17,387 nt of DNA from NCBI GenBank assembly GCA_902779075.1, contig CACZAK010000104.1, positions 1-17,387 of the forward strand. The letters run 5' to 3'. The translations under genes and the position numbers were made by a program. Of this stretch, positions 13,345-17,387 are shown piece after piece (positions within the stretch are counted from its first letter, which is position 1; each line of letters starts with the position of its first letter). Source of the stretch: an uncultured bacterium. GTDB taxonomy: Bacteria > Verrucomicrobiota > Kiritimatiellia > RFP12 > UBA1067. The notes beneath the pieces are model-generated. The model was not told where the DNA came from. It did no database searches and saw only the letters and a program-made list of their open reading frames with translations.

Positions 13345-15735
13345 GTGTTCGGTATGCTGGCCATCAAGCGGAAGGACGTTCTGATTGCGATCGGGCTGGG
13401 GGTGTTCGTCTCCAGCCTGCTTGCTATTTTCCGGTGCCCGATTTCCGCGCCGGCCGTGTGGCAGCCGCTTTCTGAGGCGATTGGCCTCATCCCCCCGGAC
13501 GATCCGATGCCGGGTCTGTGGCGCATGATTGTTGCGGGGCTTGCTGGCTGGGTTGGGGCAGGTTCCATCGACGCTGCGTTGATGTGGTGCGGCCACTTGG
13601 CGATAGGCATCTGCACCGCGTGCATCTATCTGATCTTCGGCAACGTGATTATGCCGCTGGAGCAGCTGGCGCTCCGCCGCCGCGTCAACTGGTCGCGGCA
13701 CGTCCTCTATATTCTTGCGGGCATTGGGACTCTGCTTGTGGCGTTTTCGGAGCCGGTGTGGCGGATGGGGCAGACGTTCCTGCCGGAGACGCTTGAGCTG
13801 CTCGTTACGTTGCCCGCCGTGCTGCTGTTCGTGATGTTCCTGCGCACGGGCAGGCTTTTGCTTGTCGGATTTGCCGTGACGCTTTGCGGCGTCCTCGCGG
13901 GGGAGTCGGTTGCGGGAGTGCTGCTAGGCCTGGCGGTGCTGGTGGCAACGTACTTCAGCGCTTTCCTGACCTGCGGCACGCAGTTCACGTTCGCGAACCT
14001 CGTCGTTCGTTTCGTATCGATGTGGCGTCTGATCGGCGTGTTCCTCCTGGGGTACGTCCTAATGGTTACGGCCAACTGCATGGTATTCTCGCAAATGGGC
14101 GGACTTGAGGCACACGACTGGAAACCGGTCGATCTCGTGATCCGCGTGTTCCACCTGTACGGCATACAGGTCGTTTCCGCCGCAACGCCCGTCGCGTGGT
14201 TCGCGGCGGTGTTTTTCGTGTTCGTTCCGTTCGGGGTGACGCTCCATTTGATGAAAAGGGCGGCGGATGATGACAAATTTCTGCGCTACGGCGACGGTCT
14301 CATCATCCTCGCCTGTTCCGTCCTGGCGATCCTGCAGTTGTCGCCTTTTTCATCGTTCTGGTTCTGGACCTGGTCGGCGGTGCATCGTCAGGTGAGCGGG
14401 TACCTTCTTGGCCTGTTCGCGATCCTGAACGCGCTCACGGCCACGTTCGGATGCGTGGTGTTCTGCTGCGAAATCTACTTCCGCAACATTCGCCGCATCG
14501 CGGCACGGCGTTTCCCGGACGATACGGAGGAGGCGGCCGCCAAGCGCGCTCTGGAATCCGTGTCCAAGCTTCGCCGCGTGTTCCGCTGGATGTTCTGGTC
14601 GTTCATGGCTCTGCTGCTTTGCGCCGTCGCGCTGCGCTTGCCGTGTACGACCGCCCGCGTGTTGCTGGGTATCGTGGATGACTATCTCGACCAGGTGGTG
14701 GACGAGGCGGGCGACGCGGACGTGCTGTTCACGGACGGATATCTCGACCGGGGCGTGGAGCTACGTGCGGCTGCACGAGGGAAGAAGCTCGTCGCGCTTC
14801 CGTTCCTGGAGGACAACTCCGTCTATCGCCAGAAGTGCCGTCAGCGCGGCGGCGCGGACCAGGAGGACCGCGACATGCTTGCTTATGGTTCCGCCGACCT
14901 CCTCCGCACGTGGGCGAACGCGAAGCCGGAGCGTCTTTCCTCGATGGCCACGCAGATCGGCCTTGAACTGTGGAAGCGGCAGGGGCGCAAGATGCCGACG
15001 TGCGCCGGCCTTCTCGCCCGCACCGCCGGACTCGACGCGCAGGCGGTCTCCAACGGCTGCGCCCGCGCGTGGGCGCTTGCGGAGCGCATACTCACGCTGC
15101 GCAAGGACAATCCCGACCTCGACGGCAACGCAGATCGACTTCTCGCAGACCTCTTCCTCCACATCCAGTGGCGCGTGGCGTGGTTCTGCCACAGGCGTTC
15201 GGAACAAGCAGACCATGCGGACGACCTTGTGCTGTCAGAGAAGGAAGAGAAGCTCGGCACGGCCCTTGACGAGGCAAATCCCTCGCTCAGCCGCATGCGG
15301 CAGAGGGCGAGTGGGCTTACGGTGTGGCAGACGGGGCGGCTGATGCCGCGCGAAGGGCTGCGCATCGGGTTGGAACGGCTTGATTTCGTGATGGCGCGGC
15401 AGTACGCGCAGAAGGTGTTGCAGACCAATCCCGACTACACCCCGGCGAACTTCGCGATGGGAATGAGCTACCTCAAGGAGGAGCAGTACAACAAGGCCGC
15501 CTCCTACTTGCGGCGCTGCGTGGAAAAGAACCCGAACGACATCCGGGCTTGGAACAACCTCGCGGTGGTCTACCAACGGCAGGGTTCGCTTGACGAGGCG
15601 CTTGCGGCGGCGGAACGCGCTCTTGAGGCGGCTAAGTCGCTTAAGACCCCAGAGGTACGTGAACGCGCCCTTAAGGACGTTGGCCGCACGCATCGCTACA
15701 TTTTGGGCCTCATGGAGAACAGGGAAAAGCGCTGA
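13345..15735 (+). CDS. Polytopic membrane protein with C-terminal TPR repeats (796 aa)
   Basis: The first 435 residues hold roughly ten or eleven hydrophobic segments, beginning with DVLIAIGLGVFVSSLLAIF (11-29) and ending with a helix at about 411-433. A soluble region follows, with a segment DADVLFTDGYLDRGVE shortly after the last helix. The C-terminus (about 680-765) contains tetratricopeptide repeats, for example YLKEEQYNKAASYLRRCVEK and then NDIRAWNNLAVVYQRQGSLDEALAAAERAL. The layout of a membrane bundle followed by a soluble head and TPRs recalls DUF2723-type membrane proteins, but I cannot confirm the family. A role in surface-protein or glycan export is only a guess from the neighbours. 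The start is GTG at 13345, abutting the stop of the PEP-CTERM gene, with GGAGG at 13331-13335 nine bases upstream. ATG at 13354 is less well placed. Translation is probably coupled to the upstream gene, as the last cistron of the giant-protein operon. Confidence 0.85.
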   Translation: MFGMLAIKRKDVLIAIGLGVFVSSLLAIFRCPISAPAVWQPLSEAIGLIPPDDPMPGLWRMIVAGLAGWVGAGSIDAALMWCGHLAIGICTACIYLIFGNVIMPLEQLALRRRVNWSRHVLYILAGIGTLLVAFSEPVWRMGQTFLPETLELLVTLPAVLLFVMFLRTGRLLLVGFAVTLCGVLAGESVAGVLLGLAVLVATYFSAFLTCGTQFTFANLVVRFVSMWRLIGVFLLGYVLMVTANCMVFSQMGGLEAHDWKPVDLVIRVFHLYGIQVVSAATPVAWFAAVFFVFVPFGVTLHLMKRAADDDKFLRYGDGLIILACSVLAILQLSPFSSFWFWTWSAVHRQVSGYLLGLFAILNALTATFGCVVFCCEIYFRNIRRIAARRFPDDTEEAAAKRALESVSKLRRVFRWMFWSFMALLLCAVALRLPCTTARVLLGIVDDYLDQVVDEAGDADVLFTDGYLDRGVELRAAARGKKLVALPFLEDNSVYRQKCRQRGGADQEDRDMLAYGSADLLRTWANAKPERLSSMATQIGLELWKRQGRKMPTCAGLLARTAGLDAQAVSNGCARAWALAERILTLRKDNPDLDGNADRLLADLFLHIQWRVAWFCHRRSEQADHADDLVLSEKEEKLGTALDEANPSLSRMRQRASGLTVWQTGRLMPREGLRIGLERLDFVMARQYAQKVLQTNPDYTPANFAMGMSYLKEEQYNKAASYLRRCVEKNPNDIRAWNNLAVVYQRQGSLDEALAAAERALEAAKSLKTPEVRERALKDVGRTHRYILGLMENREKR

Positions 15736-15762
15736 AAGCGCAAAAAGGGCTTTCTTCTCTCT
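15735..15762 (+). terminator. Probable intrinsic terminator of the giant-protein operon
   Basis: AAAGC (15735-15739) pairs with GCTTT (15749-15753) and leads into a pyrimidine-rich tract TTTCTTCTCTCT. An alternative small stem, GCGCT/AGCGC, overlaps the stop codon. The stem is short and the T-run is interrupted, so strength is uncertain. Confidence 0.5.
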
Positions 15763-15940
15763 GCAATTGATATTTGTGATATACTTGCTTTCGCTATTGG
15801 GAGATTGGGAGCCATGGAGTTAAGGAGAGTTATAACCCTAAATTCCTCATTTCGATTTACCACTCCATGTTATATCTCACGCAGAGGCGCGGAGAGGCAG
15901 AGTTCGCAGAGGTAATCCCATTGCTTGAGCATGTATTTGT
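15763..15940. other. Intergenic stretch with a CGCAGAGG-type repeat
   Basis: No credible gene is present; a 33-codon frame from ATG at 15814 runs into the repeat and looks accidental. At 15876-15912 the word GCAGAGG recurs within a purine-rich run (CACGCAGAGGCGCGGAG and its continuation), a type of short intergenic repeat found in many bacteria. An 8-bp inverted repeat CATGGAGT/ACTCCATG (15813-15820 and 15862-15869) brackets about 40 bases. A TATACT word at 15780-15785 has no convincing -35 partner. Confidence 0.55.
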
Positions 15941-15972
15941 TTTCACCAATTGGGTGAAATTTTTGGTATAAT
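15941..15972 (+). promoter_or_regulatory. Leaderless promoter with overlapping palindrome, upstream of the AAA-ATPase gene
   Basis: TATAAT (15967-15972) lies seven bases before ATG at 15980, so transcription should begin almost at the start codon, and there is no Shine-Dalgarno sequence. TTTCACC (15941-15947) and GGTGAAA (15953-15959) form a palindrome with a 5-bp centre covering the -35 region. TTCACC with a 19-base spacer is the only candidate -35, which is weak. The palindrome could be an operator that blocks this promoter. Confidence 0.65.
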
Positions 15973-15979
15973 GTGCGCC

Positions 15980-17387
15980 ATGCAGACGGTAAACAAAGAT
16001 TCCAACGACTTCGGCGAAATCCGCCGCAGGGGCTACGTGTACGTTGACAAGACCGCGTCGTCTCGCCACGGCAGAGGGCGAGAAGATGTTCTTCCTCGCG
16101 CGTCCGCGCAGGTTCGGCAAGTCTCTGATGATCTCCACCCTCGAGGCGATGTTCCAGGGGAAGCGCGAGCTGTTCGAGGGACTCGCCATCATGGACACCG
16201 ACTGGGACTGGAAGAAGAAGTACCCCGTCATCCACCTCAACATGGGGATGTGCGCGGCGGGCGAGTTCAAGACATTTGAGCAGAGTCTCCCAGACTGTAT
16301 CTCGGCGGGGCTTGCCGGTGCGGGAGTCAAGTACGACAGGAAGAAAACGCCGTCGTCGAACTTTGGTATCGCAATCGATAAGCTCGCCGAGAAGGGTACG
16401 CCGCCGGTCATCCTGATCGACGAGTATGACGACCCCGTTGCGCAGGCGCTCAAGAACCCCGATGACGCAGAGCGGGTGCGTGACGCCCTTGCTCCTGTCT
16501 ATCGCCAGATGAAGGATCGCTCCGGGAAGATTCGCTTCCTGATGATCACGGGCGTCTCGAAGTTCACGCAGCTATCCGTGTTCTCCGCGCTCTCGTCGCT
16601 CGTCGATATTTCCTTTGAGGATGCCTACGCCTCAATGCTCGGCTACACGGAGGACGAACTCGACCGCTACTTCTCCGAGCACATGGAGGCACACCGCAAG
16701 GTGATGAGGCTTTCGGCAAAGTCGTACCGCGCCGAGATCAAGCGTCTCTACAACGGCTATCGTTTCTGGTTGGATGAAGGCGAAAACGTCTACAACCCTG
16801 TTTCGATCAACCTCACGATGGCGAACCAGAAAAAGCGCTTCGAGCTCTACTGGGCGAAGACGGGCAAAGCGTCGTTTATGATGAACTTCCTGAAGCGCGG
16901 CGACATGCTTGCTTTTGATCCCAGCGAATTGAATAGCGTTTCCGATGCCGTGTTCGACGTGTCAGATCTACGCAACATCCCCGTGGTGGGAATGTTGTTC
17001 CAGGCCGGCTATCTGACGATCAAAGACTACAAGTACGGGTTCTACACCCTTGGCATCCCCGACGAGGAGGTGCGGCAGGACCTTTCCGCGCTGATGACCA
17101 ACCTCGTTGCTGACAAGGATGTTCTCTGGGCGGTGAATATCGGCACGAAGTTGCGCGAGGCGAACTGGCCCGCGTTCTTCGACGGCCTTGCCGCGCTCTA
17201 CGCGGGCGCGGTGTACGGTTCCACTGAGGGGAAGCCGCACGAGCTTTCCTACGCGCGTTGCCTCAAGTTCCTCCTGCAGGGACAGGGCTTCCGCGTGGAG
17301 CAGGAGGTGTCGCACGCGGGCGGGCGCACGGACATCGTGGCGGACCATCCCTGCGGCACGTACATCTTCGAGCTGAAGGTGAACAAG
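15980..17387 (+). pseudogene. AAA-ATPase-like / PD-(D/E)XK nuclease-like protein (PF09820/DUF1703 type), frameshifted and cut by window edge
   Basis: The protein starts MQTVNKDSNDFGEIRRRGY and reads YVDKTA, the usual opening of this family. At about 16055-16062 the frame breaks. The continuation LATAEGEKMFFLARPRRFGKS lies one base further on and then stays open for 442 codons to the window edge. Relatives normally have about four more residues between DKTA and LATA, so the change fits loss of about eight bases. After the break come the P-loop-like RPRRFGKS, Walker B VILIDEYDDPV, and at the edge the nuclease-type motif GRTDIVAD followed by FELKVNK (the D...ExK pattern of PD-(D/E)XK enzymes). 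The first frame alone ends at 16279 after about 99 residues. Restart at ATG 16086 would lose the N-terminal segment but keep the P-loop. These genes are often multicopy in gut bacteria, and their function is not established. A sequencing error cannot be ruled out. Confidence 0.8.

Noticed and set aside
15814..15915. A 33-codon frame starting at ATG 15814
   Set aside because: It has a purine-rich upstream sequence only by chance and reads through the CGCAGAGG repeat. No leader-peptide features or partner gene are seen.
1..17387. tRNA, rRNA, transposase or integrase genes
   Set aside because: None could be recognised on either strand.

Overview
The window looks like a chromosomal segment from a Gram-negative bacterium of the Verrucomicrobiota/Kiritimatiellota type, probably an uncultured gut lineage. 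The reasoning is by gene content: a PEP-CTERM protein, a GntR-type DNA-binding domain fused to a LacI/PBP1-type sensor, an AAA-ATPase/PD-(D/E)XK gene of the PF09820/DUF1703 kind, a giant secreted repeat protein, GC-rich codon use, and two promoters so close to their ATG that the mRNAs are probably leaderless. The assignment is an inference, not a measured placement.

Positions 1-2290 (minus strand) hold an aromatic amino acid operon. A type I-beta DAHP synthase (1047-2063) is followed 12 bases later by a bifunctional chorismate mutase/prephenate dehydratase that runs off the left edge. Upstream of the synthase lies a complete-looking ribosome-mediated attenuator. It has an extended -10 promoter (2258-2287), a 23-codon leader peptide (2163-2234) packed with Phe, Trp and Tyr codons, a candidate antiterminator segment in the last codons of that leader, and a GC-rich terminator hairpin (2096-2129) just before the synthase ribosome binding site. 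This is the clearest new regulatory system in the window.

Positions 2290-2550 are a divergent intergenic space filled by a long imperfect inverted repeat (2315-2497). Rightwards, a probably leaderless gene encodes a 362-residue GntR/LacI-type regulator (2551-3639). Positions 3640-4218 hold no gene but are rich in repeats: four 16-bp palindromes spaced exactly 23 bp apart, a pair of diverged direct repeats around TAATATTAC, and a degenerate heptamer tandem.

Positions 4219-15762 look like a three-gene operon with its own promoter and an about 170-nt leader. It encodes a 2730-residue secreted protein, a small PEP-CTERM protein, and a polytopic membrane protein with C-terminal TPRs. The giant protein's domain order resembles giant adhesins of gut Firmicutes: a signal peptide, a ZU5-like region, InlB-type B-repeats, Cna-B-like domains, an MBG domain, and a C-terminal module that recalls Kiritimatiellota proteins. 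The C-terminal tail of the PEP-CTERM protein is encoded by a palindromic repeat, and the third gene starts at the very next base after its stop codon.

Positions 15763-17387 begin with a short repeat-bearing intergenic stretch. A leaderless promoter overlapping a palindrome then leads into an AAA-ATPase/PD-(D/E)XK gene. That gene carries a frameshift just upstream of its Walker A motif and runs off the right edge.
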